DNA of 64,000 bases from Streptosporangium sp. NBC_01755 (GCF_035917995.1 NZ_CP109131.1:7626001-7690000), one strand, 5' to 3'; shown: positions 1-9,360, numbered from the stretch's first letter. Made by a program: numbers and translations. The notes: generated from the letters alone by a model not told the origin.

Positions 1-635
1 GCGGAACACGCGGCCCCACGGCGGCGGGAATAGCCAAAACGGCACTCACCGAGCCCCTCCTCCACCTCAATATGCATCGACGAAGTAGCGGCCCTTCCCT
101 CACCGCCGGTTATGTTGTCCGGTCGGCTCAAGCAGTACTACGGCCGCCTCCGACGCCCACCCGGCCAGCAATCCACTTCCCGGCGTTGACCGGTTATAGG
201 ACGCCACGCTCCGGTAACACCTTCCGCAGGTCACCGGGCCGGGGAGGGCCTCCCCAGTTCCCGCCGTCACTATCGATACGTTCCGCGCCCCATACGCCGG
301 GGAGTTCTTCGCGGCTGCAATTTCCAGGCTCTTCGCCGCTTCCATGGCCTTCACCCCGATCACGAGGGGCTCGGCTCTCCCTTGTCCCGTCCGAAGACGG
401 CTGAGTAACGACGCCGCAGGCTTCGCGTCATGCTACGGACCGCATCGTCGCTCCCCCTTAAGGGCTTTTGACGCTGGGCTTCGACCCCGCCCGTTTCCAG
501 ACGAAGCCGCCAGCCTGCTACCGGGCCTCCTGGCAGCTACCCGGACCGGACTTTCACCGGCAAGCGACGACGAGCTTACGAACATGCAGATCAGCCGCTA
601 TGTCACGGCTTCACCTCCAGTTCTACTGGGCGCAC
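1..635 (-). mobile_element. Group II intron, 5' half (continues past the left window edge)
   Basis: Read on the minus strand, the sequence at 635 begins GTGCGCCCAG, the usual 5' start of a bacterial group II intron. It is followed by the domain I hallmark GGTGAAAGTCCGGTCCGGGT and then CCCGGTAGCAGG. No complete reverse transcriptase lies in this stretch. A minus-strand ATG near 75 could start the maturase, which would run out of the window. The 5' exon ends ...GATCAT at 636, which is the edge of the 15-base repeat flanking the IS630 unit. The 3' end cannot be seen. I am confident of the intron type but not of its integrity. Confidence 0.75.
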
Positions 636-1553
636 ATGATCGGCTCAGTAAGCAGGCAGGAAGAACAGGCGCAACCGGCCGCCGGTACGCGCGACGAAAT
701 CACCGACCGCCCGGGCGGTGTGGATCGAGGAGCCGTCGACGATCAGGAGGATCGGCCCGGTGACGGTCCGCAGCAGGTGCGCGCAGAACCCCAGGAACGC
801 CCACCGGTCCATCGACCCGTGCCTCAGCCGGTAGCGCAGCGTGCCGTCGGCTCCGACCGCCGAGAACATCTTCACCGACCGGTGCTCCGCCCCGGCGCGC
901 ACCACAGGGGTCCGCCCGACCACCCCCCAGGTGGTACCGGCCCGGTGATCGACACGCATGCTCATCTCGTCGGCGAACAGCACCACCGCCCCCCGCCTGC
1001 GCGCCTGTCGGCGGATCTCGGGAAAGACCACCGTCGTCCACCCGGTGACGGCCACCGCATCACGCCGCCACGCCCGATAGACCGGGCGCTGCGGCGACAG
1101 GCCCAGCTCGCGCAGCAACCTCCCGGCCGCCGCCACCGACAGACCGATGCCGAACCAGGCCGCGATCACCATCGCCACCAGTGCCCTGGTCCACAGTGCC
1201 ACAGCCGTGCCCAGCACCTGACGGGGGGGTGACATCACGCACCACCGCCTTGACGGTCTGCTCTTGGCCGGGCGTCAGCCGCCGCGGCCGGCCCGGCGCC
1301 TTCTTGATCCGCAGCGCCTCGAGGCCGCCCGCCCGCGCCTGGCGTTTCCACCGGAACACCGACTCGCGGCCCACGCCCAGCGCGTCGGCCACCCGATCGG
1401 GTGACATGCCCTGCTCCAGCAACCGGAGGGCGAAGACCTTCTCCTCGAACGTCGCTCTGCGACCTTTTCTGGCCATACCCCCAGCATGTGCTCGCCGGAA
1501 ATCGATCTCCCACCGCCACCCAGCACGTACCAAAACTTATGATCGGCTCAGTA
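636..1553. mobile_element. Truncated IS630-family element bracketed by a 15-bp direct repeat
   Basis: A minus-strand IS630-type transposase lies between two identical 15-base copies of ATGATCGGCTCAGTA, at 636-650 and 1539-1553. The copies are direct rather than inverted, so they are not a normal pair of IS ends. The right copy is at the expected upstream end of the element. The left copy cuts the transposase before its C-terminal catalytic region and abuts the neighbouring intron. This looks like a recombination product between two IS630 copies. Confidence 0.6.
645..1476 (-). pseudogene. IS630-family transposase, two frames, C-terminally truncated
   Basis: The start is the ATG at 1476 (MARKGRR...). 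The first part carries an N-terminal helix-turn-helix of the IS630/Tc1 type (DRVADALGVGRESVFRWKRQ). The reading frame then changes at a run of seven C (plus-strand G at 1223-1229). The continuation, with DDE-like segments VLFADEMSM and LLIVDGSSIHT, is in the -1 frame, as in IS630 elements that use programmed frameshifting. The protein stops after LRLFFLPAY, where the family normally continues with S/TPELNP and the catalytic Glu, so the product should be inactive. Confidence 0.75.
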
Positions 1554-2185
1554 CATGTTTTTCGCGCCATGAAGAAAGATCTTCGTGGCGCTTTCGGTGC
1601 GTGCGCGCACAGCGGGGAGAAGAAGGTCCGTCATGGGTTTGTAAGAGTTTGCGGCGTCCTGTCGCGGTAACGTCAGACCATGTTGCGTCCTGGAAGCTGG
1701 TCCAGGCCTGCGGGTGGAAGTCCCGTCCGGGTAAGCACTGGAGCGCCCGGTAGCAGGCCCCGGTTCGTTGTGGAGACATGGCGGGCTGAGCGGGGCGTCA
1801 AGAGCCTCTTTGGAGGGAGCAAGCACGCGGGCCGTAGCGTAAAGCGAACCTTGCAGCCTCGTCAGATTCACAATGGAGAAGCCGAGCCGCTCATGTCACG
1901 GCGAAGGCCATGTCCGGTGGGCCTTGTTCCAGGGTCGGTCTGCCAGGTTCTCCCGGGGTATGGAGGATGGCACGTGTGCATGGTCTGGGCCGGAACAGGA
2001 GAGACCCGTCTGACCACGCCTTTCGTCGGGCACGAGACCGGGCGTATAAGCCGATGGTGAAGTCGTCCGGAGGGCAGCGGGAGTCCGAGGGGGCCGTAGT
2101 ACCGCTGATCGGCGTGCAACATAACGCGCCGGGAGGGAAGGGCCCCCACTTTGATCACGTCCGTGGCGAGGGTAAGCGCGAGGGC

Positions 2186-3526
2186 ATGGCCGGGGTGACC
2201 CGGTCCAACCACCCCGATGGGCGAGCGTCCATCGTCAAAGTGCGAAAACTTCAACGCGGGCTATGGGCTGCGGCCAAGCAGTCTGAGGAGCGGCGCTTCC
2301 ACGCCCTGTATGACCGTATCCACCGGGGTGACGTCCTGTGGGAGGCGTGGGAGCGAGTCCGGAGTAACCGGGGAGCGGCTGGGGTGGATCGGATCACCCT
2401 GGCGCATGTGGAGGAGTACGGGGTCGGGCGGATGCTTGCCGGACTCCAAGACGATCTCCGGGCAGGTGTGTACCGTCCCGCGCCGGCCAGGCGAGTGGAC
2501 ATTGCTAAATCCTCAGGTGGCAAGCGGCCCTTGGGGATTCCGACGATTCGTGACCGGGTGGCGCAGGCGGCGGCCAAGCTCGTGCTGGAGCCCATTTTCG
2601 AGGCGGACTTCTTGGAGGTCTCCTACGGGTTTCGGCCGAAACGGTCGGCGTTGCAGGCCAAGGAGATGATCCGTAAACGGTTCATCGAAGGCCACACTCA
2701 TGTCGCCGAGTTTGACATCGCCAACTTCTTCGGGGAGATCGACCATGGTCGGTTGCTTGCCGAGGTGGGGCGGCGGGTGTCGGATCGCCGGGTTCTCAAG
2801 TTGATCCGCTTGTGGCTTCAGGCGGGGGTGATGGCGGATGGGGAAGTCACGCGGTCGGTCGCGGGCACGCCTCAGGGTGGAGTGATTTCGCCTCTGTTGT
2901 CCAATATCTACCTGCACCTTCTCGATATCGAGCTGAGTAGGCGAGGGGTGGGGGTGCTGGTGCGGTACGCGGATGACGGTGTTGTCTGCTGCCGGTCGGC
3001 TGCCCAGTCCCACGCCGCGCTCGTGGTGGTGGAGGAGGTCCTCACTTCGCTGGGGTTGAGGCTGCATCACGGCAAGTCGAAGGTTGTTGACCTCAGGGAA
3101 GGCCGGGAAGGCTTTGACTTCCTGGGCTGTCATTTCCGGGCTCGTTTTTCGGGCCGGATGTGGGAGAAGTACGGCATGGTCCGCTACTACCTGCATCGCT
3201 GGCCCTCGGCGCAGGCGATGAGCCGCTTGCGCGAGAAGGTCCGGGTACGGACGGGCCGCCGCCGGTCGGGAACGGATATCCGGGTGATCATCGCGGATCT
3301 CAATCCGGTCCTGCGCGGCTGGGGTAACTACTTTCGCACCGGGAACGCCGCCAGAAAGTTCGGCCAGGTGGATGACTACGTGGTGTGGATGCTGTGCCGC
3401 TTGATGATCAAGAAGCGGGGTCGCAATCTGCGGGCGGGTCAACACCAGGCATGGACTCGTGAGTGGTTTGAAGGGCACGGCCTGCTCCGCCTACGCGGGA
3501 CCGTCCGCTATCCGAAGGCAGCGTAA
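2186..3526 (+). CDS. ltrA: Group II intron reverse transcriptase/maturase
   Basis: The LtrA-type protein (446 residues from the ATG at 2186) splices and mobilises its host intron. Reverse-transcriptase blocks are visible: GVDRITLAHVEEYG, the PLGIPTIRDRVAQ block, FDIANFFGEIDH (catalytic Asp), GTPQGGVISPLLSNIYL, and the VRYADDGVV box with the YADD catalytic pair. The GIIM maturase segment (LNPVLRGWGNYF) follows. No clear HNH endonuclease (zinc-knuckle) domain is visible after it. The frame is open upstream to 1910, but that part reads as intron RNA sequence, so I chose the internal start just before the conserved N-terminus. Confidence 0.9.
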   Translation: MAGVTRSNHPDGRASIVKVRKLQRGLWAAAKQSEERRFHALYDRIHRGDVLWEAWERVRSNRGAAGVDRITLAHVEEYGVGRMLAGLQDDLRAGVYRPAPARRVDIAKSSGGKRPLGIPTIRDRVAQAAAKLVLEPIFEADFLEVSYGFRPKRSALQAKEMIRKRFIEGHTHVAEFDIANFFGEIDHGRLLAEVGRRVSDRRVLKLIRLWLQAGVMADGEVTRSVAGTPQGGVISPLLSNIYLHLLDIELSRRGVGVLVRYADDGVVCCRSAAQSHAALVVVEEVLTSLGLRLHHGKSKVVDLREGREGFDFLGCHFRARFSGRMWEKYGMVRYYLHRWPSAQAMSRLREKVRVRTGRRRSGTDIRVIIADLNPVLRGWGNYFRTGNAARKFGQVDDYVVWMLCRLMIKKRGRNLRAGQHQAWTREWFEGHGLLRLRGTVRYPKAA

Positions 3527-3545
3527 CCATGTCAAGAAGATCATC

Positions 3546-3580
3546 GGTAAGCCGTATGCGGGAAAACCGCACGTACGGAA
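3546..3580 (+). ncRNA. Group II intron domain V
   Basis: The stretch AAGCCGTATGCGGGAAAACC followed by GCACGTACGGAATT forms the conserved domain V hairpin with a GAAA-type terminal loop and the AGC-like catalytic triad at its 5' side. It lies 20 bases after the maturase stop codon, as expected for an intron of this class. Confidence 0.75.
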
Positions 3581-3754
3581 TTGAAAGGGGGATGGGGAAC
3601 CGGGCCTTCGGGCACCGCGCCCCTGACTACCAATGATCGCCGAAAGTCGCCTTAACGATTCATTGGAATCGCATTCCGAGAATGCATTATTCGGGGGAAA
3701 TACCGTACGCCTCAATGATTTTTCCAGTGTTTTCTGTGGGGGCGGGAAAGTCGC

Positions 3755-4366
3755 GTGATCGGCGCCTTCTATGAGGATTCCCTGCGAGGAGGAAGCGTGC
3801 ACATCGAGTATGCCGACGGCCGCGTCCGGCCGCTCGTCTCCGAACGCTGGCTGCGACCGATCGAGGGCGATGAGCACATCCTGGCCCGATGCGGCGGGCC
3901 CACCCTCGATGTCGGTTCGGGGCCCGGGAGGCTGACCGTGGCGCTCACCCGGATGGGCGTTCCCGTCCTGGGCATCGACGTCACCCCGCTGGCCGTCAGC
4001 CTGACACGGCGCGCCGGCGGCCTGGCCCTGCGCGGCAGCGTCTTCGACCCCCTTCCCGGTACCGGCCGGTGGTCCGAGGCGCTGCTGGCTGACGGCAACA
4101 TCGGCATCGGCGGTGACCCGGAGGCCCTGTTGCGGCGCCTGCGGGAGCTGCTCAGGCCAGGCGGTGCGGTGATCGCCGAGCTCTCCCCACCGGGGTCGCG
4201 CAGCACGGTGGAACGCGTACGGCTGCGCCAGGACGAGCGGGCGGAGGACTGGTTCGCCTGGGCGACCGTCTCCGCCGACGACATCGGCGCGCTCGCCCGG
4301 CGCTGTGGATTCCCCGGCGCCGAGCGCTGGAAGGAGGCCGGGCGATGGTTCGTGACCCTGTCATGA
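3755..4366 (+). CDS. Class I SAM-dependent methyltransferase
   Basis: The 203-residue protein has the class I methyltransferase motif I (LDVGSGPGRL, residues 51-60), an acidic ligand at GIDVTPLAV and a post-motif LLRPGGAVIAEL. It should transfer a methyl group from S-adenosylmethionine to an unknown substrate in the cytoplasm. The start is the GTG at 3755, preceded by GGCGGGAAAG. Its last codons overlap the next gene, so translation is probably coupled. In other actinobacteria I recall similar methyltransferases beside molybdopterin oxidoreductases and GT2/DUF2064 genes, as here. The substrate is unknown, and a role in modifying a sugar or lipid intermediate is only inference. Confidence 0.8.
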   Translation: MIGAFYEDSLRGGSVHIEYADGRVRPLVSERWLRPIEGDEHILARCGGPTLDVGSGPGRLTVALTRMGVPVLGIDVTPLAVSLTRRAGGLALRGSVFDPLPGTGRWSEALLADGNIGIGGDPEALLRRLRELLRPGGAVIAELSPPGSRSTVERVRLRQDERAEDWFAWATVSADDIGALARRCGFPGAERWKEAGRWFVTLS

Positions 4367-5550
4367 ACGACCCCGTCACGAACGACCCTCCCGCGAGAAG
4401 GAGGCCCGTCGAGGCGGCCACCGCGCTCGTCCGGAGCCTGCCCGGGCGCTTCACCAGCCCCCTGCACTCCGAGCGTGTGGCCGCCCAGCTCGGCATATGG
4501 CTCGGCATCAGCTTCACCGTCGCCCTGGTGACGGGCCTGATCAGCCACTTCATGCAGCATCCGCCGCCGTGGATGCTGTGGCCCTCGCGGCCGGTCAACC
4601 TGTACCGGGTCACGCAGGGGGTGCACGTCATCGGCGGGCTGGCCACGATCCCGCTGCTCCTGGCCAAGCTGTGGAGCGTCTACCCCAGGCTGTGGCAATG
4701 GCCGCCCTTCCGGTCCCTCTCGCACGCCGTGGAGCGGGGGCTGGTGCTCCTACTCGTCGGTGGCGCGCTGTTCCAGCTCGTCACCGGCCTGCTGAACATC
4801 TCCTACGCCTACCTGTGGCCGTTCTCCTTCCCCGCGGCGCACTACTGGACGTCGTATGTGCTCTACGGCGCCCTTCTCATCCACGTGGTCAACGAATGGG
4901 CGAAGGTCCGCGCGAACCTGTGGACCCGCGAGCGCGTCGAGGCACCGGAGGTGACCCGGTCGCGGCGCCGTTTCCTGGGCACGGTCGCCGCCGCCTGCGG
5001 GCTCACCGTCATGGTCACCGTCGGCGAGACGTTCGCGCCGCTGTCGAAGCTGGCGGTTCTGGCGCCGCGGGCCCCGCAGGCGGGCCCGCAGGGCGTCCCG
5101 GTGAACAGGACGGCGGTCGCGGCCGGGGTGACCGAGACGATCCGCCGCCCGGACTTCCGGCTCGCGATGACGGGGGCGGTGCGCGCCGAACTGTCACTGA
5201 CCCTCGCCGAGCTGGCGGCGATGCCGCAGCACACCGCCCGGCTGCCGATCTCGTGCGTGGAGGGGTGGAGCGCCGAGGCCGAGTGGGGCGGGGTGCGGCT
5301 GCGCGACCTCGCCGAGCGCGCCGGCGTCGCACCGGAGGCCGTCCTGGTGGTCGAGTCGCTCGAACGGTCCGGCGCCTACAACTCCAGTGAGGTGCGGGCG
5401 CCGCACTGGAACGACCCGCTCACCCTGCTGGCCCTGCGGATCGACGGCAGCCCCCTGGACCCCGACCACGGCTACCCGCTCCGGCTGATCGCGCCCAACC
5501 GGCCGGGAGTCCTGCAGACCAAGTGGGTCACCAGGGTGGTGGTGTCATGA
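4363..5550 (+). CDS. Membrane cytochrome b-like / molybdopterin oxidoreductase fusion
   Basis: The ATG at 4363 overlaps the preceding stop codon (TCATGA); an ATG at 4345 is the alternative. About 200 N-terminal residues form several membrane helices containing His residues suited to heme b. An RRRFLGTVAAACG segment then leads to a sulfite-oxidase-type molybdopterin domain with the expected Cys ligand in ISCVEGWS (Cys298 from this start). The C-terminus NRPGVLQTKWV is typical of that fold. The enzyme probably exchanges electrons between an extracytoplasmic Mo-cofactor site and the membrane. Its stop overlaps the next start (ATGA). The substrate is unknown. Confidence 0.85.
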   Translation: MNDPVTNDPPARRRPVEAATALVRSLPGRFTSPLHSERVAAQLGIWLGISFTVALVTGLISHFMQHPPPWMLWPSRPVNLYRVTQGVHVIGGLATIPLLLAKLWSVYPRLWQWPPFRSLSHAVERGLVLLLVGGALFQLVTGLLNISYAYLWPFSFPAAHYWTSYVLYGALLIHVVNEWAKVRANLWTRERVEAPEVTRSRRRFLGTVAAACGLTVMVTVGETFAPLSKLAVLAPRAPQAGPQGVPVNRTAVAAGVTETIRRPDFRLAMTGAVRAELSLTLAELAAMPQHTARLPISCVEGWSAEAEWGGVRLRDLAERAGVAPEAVLVVESLERSGAYNSSEVRAPHWNDPLTLLALRIDGSPLDPDHGYPLRLIAPNRPGVLQTKWVTRVVVS

Positions 5551-7748
5551 ACGGGAGGATCCGCCGCCGGTCCGCGTACGGCGTGGGCGCCGCTTTGATC
5601 ATCATGGGATTCACCGGCCTGCTGCTGGAGGCCGACCGGACCGATCCGCTCGGCTGGGCACTGTGGTTCGGCGGCCTGATCGTGGCCCACGACGCGCTCA
5701 TCGTGCCGCTGGTCCTGCTGGCCGGCGCGGCCACCGCCTGGCTGCGCGAGCCCTTCCTGTCACCGGTGCGCGCCGCACTGGTCACCGCGGGAATCCTCTG
5801 CCTGGTGGCCCTTCCCGCGGTCCTCGGCATCGGCAGGAGGGCCGACAACCCCTCGCTGCTGCCCCTGGACTACGGCCGCAACCTGGCCGCCGTCCTGGCC
5901 GTGATCGCGCTCGCCGCCGCCTGCGCGATGGTCGTGTCCCGCCTGCGCACCCGGCCGAGGGAAAGGACCCGGGTATTGCTGGGCGCGGTCGCGGGGCTCG
6001 CGGGCGGCCTGATCATCGGCTCCCTCATGGCCTACCAGGGCATGGTGGGCCCCGCCGGCTGGGCGTCCTTCGTCGTCCACGCGGTGATCCTCGGCGCCGT
6101 GCTGGGAGCCGTCGCCGGGGAGCGGGCACGGGACCTGGCCACGGCCTTCTCCTGCGGCATACTCGTCGGCCTGCTCGACTGGGTGGTGTGGCACCTGACG
6201 CTGCGGCCTCTCCTCGCGGGCGAGATCCCCACCTGGACGATCACTTCCGGAGACCGGTCCTTCCACGTCCTGGTCGGGAACGTCCTCCTGGGCGGGATCA
6301 CCGGGGCACTGCTGTACGGAGCACTCACCGCCCACCGCCTGGCGGCGACGCGATCCGCGCCCGCCGCGCCGGTCGCGCCGCCCCGGGTCGTCATCGTCGG
6401 CGGCGGCTTCGGCGGGGTGAGCACGGCGCGGAGGCTGGACCGCCATGCCGCCCGGGGGCTGCATGCCGAGGTCACCCTGATCAGTGACACCAACGCCCTG
6501 CTCTTCACGCCGATGCTGGCCGGTGTGGCCTCCAGCGCGCTGGAGCCCCGGCACGTCAGCGCCCCGGTGCGCGCCGCCCTGTCACACACGGCGTTCCTGC
6601 ACGGGCACGTGGACGCGATCGACACGGTACGCCGCGTCGTGCACGTGACGACCGGGGAGGAGGGCATGGCGGCGGTGCCCTACGAGCATCTGGTCCTGGC
6701 CGTCGGCTCCGTGCCGCACTACTTCGACCTGCCCGGCCTGGCCGAGCACGCCTTCGCGTTGAAGACGATCGGCGACGCTACCCGCCTGCGCAACCACGTG
6801 CTGGGCGCGCTGGAGGACGCCGACCTCGAACCCGACCCGGTGCGACGCGCGCAACTGCTGACCATCGTCGTCGCCGGCGGCGGCTTCGCCGGGACGGAGC
6901 TGATCGCCGAGCTGTTCGACCTCGTGCACGGGGTGCTCCACCAGTATCCGAACATCCGCGACCGCGAACCGCGTTTCGTCCTCGTGCACGCCGGTGAGGG
7001 CATCCTGCCGGAACTCTCCGCCGAACTCGGCGCGTACGCGCTGGAGAAGTTGCGCGGCAGGGGGATCGAGTTCCATCTGAAGACCCGGGTCGCCGAGGCG
7101 AGCCCCGGTGCGGTACGGCTGAGCGACGGGCAGACGATCCCCACCTGCACGCTCGCCTGGACGGCGGGCAACCGCCCGCACCCTCTCGCCGGGGCGCTGC
7201 CCGCCGAACACGGCCGCGGCGGGTCCGTCGTCGCGGACCCGTTCCTGCGGGTCACCGGGATCGACGGCCTGTGGGCGATCGGCGACTGCGCGCGCATCCC
7301 AGGCACCGACGGCCTGCCCTGCCCTCCGACCGCGCAACACGCGCTGCGCGAAGGGCGGACGGCCGCGGACAACATCGCCGCCGTACTCCGTGGCCGCCCG
7401 CCCGCGGAGTTCCGCTTCCGGGGTCTCGGCATCCTGGTGGCGCTGGGTCACCGAACCGCTGTGGCCGAGATCCGCGGCCACCGGCTGTCAGGGCTGCTCG
7501 CCTGGATCATGTGGCGGGCGATCTACCTGGCCAAGCTTCCCGGAGGGGAGCGGAAGGTGCGCGTCCTGGCCGACTGGTTGATCGACCTGGCCTTCCCCCG
7601 CGACATCACCCTCACCCCCTCCCCGCCTCCCTCCCGCCTAGGCACGACACCCGCACCTCCCGCCGGCTCCGGTGAACCCGGGAGCGGCGGGGAGCCCGGG
7701 AGGCCCGAGGGGCCCGCACCTTCCCTTCCCGGAGGAGACCATGAGTGA
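5547..7748 (+). CDS. NDH-2-like FAD/NAD(P) oxidoreductase with N-terminal membrane domain
   Basis: The start is the ATG at 5547, in a four-base overlap with the preceding gene. Residues 1-270 (of 733) are hydrophobic, with about seven or eight membrane spans. The rest is a two-Rossmann flavoprotein: VVIVGGGFGGVSTARRL near 282, a second dinucleotide fold IVVAGGGFAGTELIAEL, and the FAD-binding GLWAIGDCARIP. This matches type II NADH:quinone dehydrogenases, which normally lack such a membrane domain. Residues about 150-260 share GAVAGLAGGL and a degenerate WxxxLTLxPLL unit with the next protein. It is probably a membrane NAD(P)H dehydrogenase feeding quinone or the molybdoenzyme. The C-terminal tail is Pro/Gly-rich. 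Confidence 0.85.
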   Translation: MNGRIRRRSAYGVGAALIIMGFTGLLLEADRTDPLGWALWFGGLIVAHDALIVPLVLLAGAATAWLREPFLSPVRAALVTAGILCLVALPAVLGIGRRADNPSLLPLDYGRNLAAVLAVIALAAACAMVVSRLRTRPRERTRVLLGAVAGLAGGLIIGSLMAYQGMVGPAGWASFVVHAVILGAVLGAVAGERARDLATAFSCGILVGLLDWVVWHLTLRPLLAGEIPTWTITSGDRSFHVLVGNVLLGGITGALLYGALTAHRLAATRSAPAAPVAPPRVVIVGGGFGGVSTARRLDRHAARGLHAEVTLISDTNALLFTPMLAGVASSALEPRHVSAPVRAALSHTAFLHGHVDAIDTVRRVVHVTTGEEGMAAVPYEHLVLAVGSVPHYFDLPGLAEHAFALKTIGDATRLRNHVLGALEDADLEPDPVRRAQLLTIVVAGGGFAGTELIAELFDLVHGVLHQYPNIRDREPRFVLVHAGEGILPELSAELGAYALEKLRGRGIEFHLKTRVAEASPGAVRLSDGQTIPTCTLAWTAGNRPHPLAGALPAEHGRGGSVVADPFLRVTGIDGLWAIGDCARIPGTDGLPCPPTAQHALREGRTAADNIAAVLRGRPPAEFRFRGLGILVALGHRTAVAEIRGHRLSGLLAWIMWRAIYLAKLPGGERKVRVLADWLIDLAFPRDITLTPSPPPSRLGTTPAPPAGSGEPGSGGEPGRPEGPAPSLPGGDHE

Positions 7749-9183
7749 GCCGACCGGCGAGCTGACGCGGAGCGGCCGAGGCACCCCGTCCGGGGTGCTG
7801 CCCGGAGCCGTGGCCGGACTGGCCGGTGGGCTGGTCTTCGGCGTCGTCATGGCGCTGATCGGCTTCCTGCCCACGGTCGCCGCCATCGTCAGGACCGACT
7901 CGATCCCGGTGGCCTTCACCGTGCACATGCTGTTCGCGGCGATCATCGGAGCGGGCTTCGGGATCCTCGTCGTGCGGCAGCGGACCCACGCCAGCGAACT
8001 GCTGTTCTGGGGCCTGGTCTACGGGGCCCTGTGGTGGTTCCTCGGCCCGCTCACCCTGCTGCCGATCCTGCTCGGCAAGCCGGTCACCTGGGATCTGGCC
8101 AGCGGCCAGAACCTGCTGCCGAGCCTCATCGGCCACCTTGTGTACGGCACGGTCACCGCGGCGGCGTTCGCGTTCCTGAGACGCTCGAAGGCGCCCGGGG
8201 CCCGGCGGCCGCGGGTCGCGAGCGTGGTCCGGGGCCTTGCGGCGGGGGCCCTCACCGCCCTGGTACTGGTCGTCGGCCTGCGCGTCATGGCCGAAGCGGT
8301 GCCCTACGGCCTGCCGGCCACCGGCCTTCTCCTCGGAGCCGGATACCCGCTGCTCTTCGGCGACCGGCCGGAAGGCACCGGCCCCGCGCTGATCCGCGGC
8401 ATGGCCTACGGCTTCGCCTGGTGGATCCTCGTGGCCCTGACGATCCCCTCCCTGATCTCGGACGGGACGCTGAAGTGGTCCCTCACCGGCGTGCGGGACG
8501 CGGTGCCCCAGTTGCCCGCCCACCTGCTCCTGGGGGCCGGGACCGCCGCCCTCTTCGTCTGGCTCGGCGGCCTCGCGCGCGTTCTGCTGGAGGAGGACGT
8601 CCGGCGGCTGCGCCCGCAGACGTTCGGTCCCGGCAGGTTGCGCGCCGCCGGGTACGGAGCCGTGTCCGGCCTGGCCGGCGGCCTGGTCTTCGCCCTGGTG
8701 CTGTTCCCGAGCGGCCTGCTGCCCACCGTGGCCCGCCTGGTGGGCGCCACCACCGCCATGCCCGGCCTCCTGGCCCACCTGGTGATCGCCATGGCCGTCG
8801 GCGTCTCCTACGCGACCTTCTTTCGCGGCAGGAGTTTCGACCTGACGTCCGGGCTCGGCTGGGGCGTCTCCTACGGCTTCCTGTGGTGGATCCTCGGCGC
8901 CCTCACCCTGACGCCGGTCCTGCTGGGCGGGCCCGCGCGGTGGACCGCTGCCGACCTGGCCGGGGCCTTCCCCGTCCTGATCGGTCACCTGGCCTACGGC
9001 GCTGTCCTCGGCGCTCTCTACCAGCGGCTGGAACAGCGGGCCAGCCCGTGGTGGCTCACCCGCGGCCAGGCCGACGCCGAACGCAGGACCGCCCTGCGCG
9101 AGCAGACCCTCGGCTCGGCCCCCGCGCTCTGGACCCTGGTCCTGCTCATCGCCCTGACCCTGCCCATTCTGATCACGAACTGA
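7741..9183 (+). CDS. Polytopic membrane protein built of three repeated units
   Basis: The ATG at 7741 has GGAGGAGACC just upstream and overlaps the previous gene by eight bases. The 480-residue protein is almost entirely membrane helices. One unit recurs three times, marked by GLVYGALWWFLGPLTLLPIL, GMAYGFAWWILVALTIPSL and GVSYGFLWWILGALTLTPVL (about residues 95, 220 and 380). Units 1 and 3 also share VxGLAGGLVF at their start and IGHLxYG near their end. I do not recognise a named family. The position suggests a partner of the flavoprotein, since a similar unit is fused to that enzyme. A carrier, quinone-binding or assembly role is all speculation. Confidence 0.8.
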   Translation: MSEPTGELTRSGRGTPSGVLPGAVAGLAGGLVFGVVMALIGFLPTVAAIVRTDSIPVAFTVHMLFAAIIGAGFGILVVRQRTHASELLFWGLVYGALWWFLGPLTLLPILLGKPVTWDLASGQNLLPSLIGHLVYGTVTAAAFAFLRRSKAPGARRPRVASVVRGLAAGALTALVLVVGLRVMAEAVPYGLPATGLLLGAGYPLLFGDRPEGTGPALIRGMAYGFAWWILVALTIPSLISDGTLKWSLTGVRDAVPQLPAHLLLGAGTAALFVWLGGLARVLLEEDVRRLRPQTFGPGRLRAAGYGAVSGLAGGLVFALVLFPSGLLPTVARLVGATTAMPGLLAHLVIAMAVGVSYATFFRGRSFDLTSGLGWGVSYGFLWWILGALTLTPVLLGGPARWTAADLAGAFPVLIGHLAYGAVLGALYQRLEQRASPWWLTRGQADAERRTALREQTLGSAPALWTLVLLIALTLPILITN

Positions 9184-9204
9184 CCTGTCGCGCCAGCCGC
9201 TCCT

Positions 9205-9254
9205 GGGGTCCCGGTAGTAATGAAGAAATTTCCAACGAAGTAGCCTCTGACCTG
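9205..9254 (+). repeat. Tn3 left inverted repeat (50 bp)
   Basis: Identical over 50 bases to the reverse complement of 12817-12866. It begins GGGGTCCC, as in Tn3-family ends, and is longer than the usual 38 bases. Confidence 0.95.
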
Positions 9255-9360
9255 TGATAACGGAGGTGTTTGACCGCCTGTGGCGGTTGGTGATCACTGC
9301 CGCTACGTTCGTTCCGGTTTTGTCCGGTACGGCAGGTGGGGTGGTGCGTTGTCCGAGAAG

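Larger units (their letters stand above)
1601..3632 (+). mobile_element. Group II intron with maturase, apparently complete
   Basis: The 5' end is placed at the GTGCGCGCAC near 1601 (1597 is possible). The domain I signature GGTGGAAGTCCCGTCCGGGT and GCCCGGTAGCAGG follow near 1715-1760. The maturase gene occupies domain IV. Domain V is recognisable at 3546-3580 and domain VI follows as a short GC hairpin ending near ...CTGACTACC. It lies about 120 bases upstream of the methyltransferase gene at 3755 in the same orientation. Both boundaries are approximate. Confidence 0.7.
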
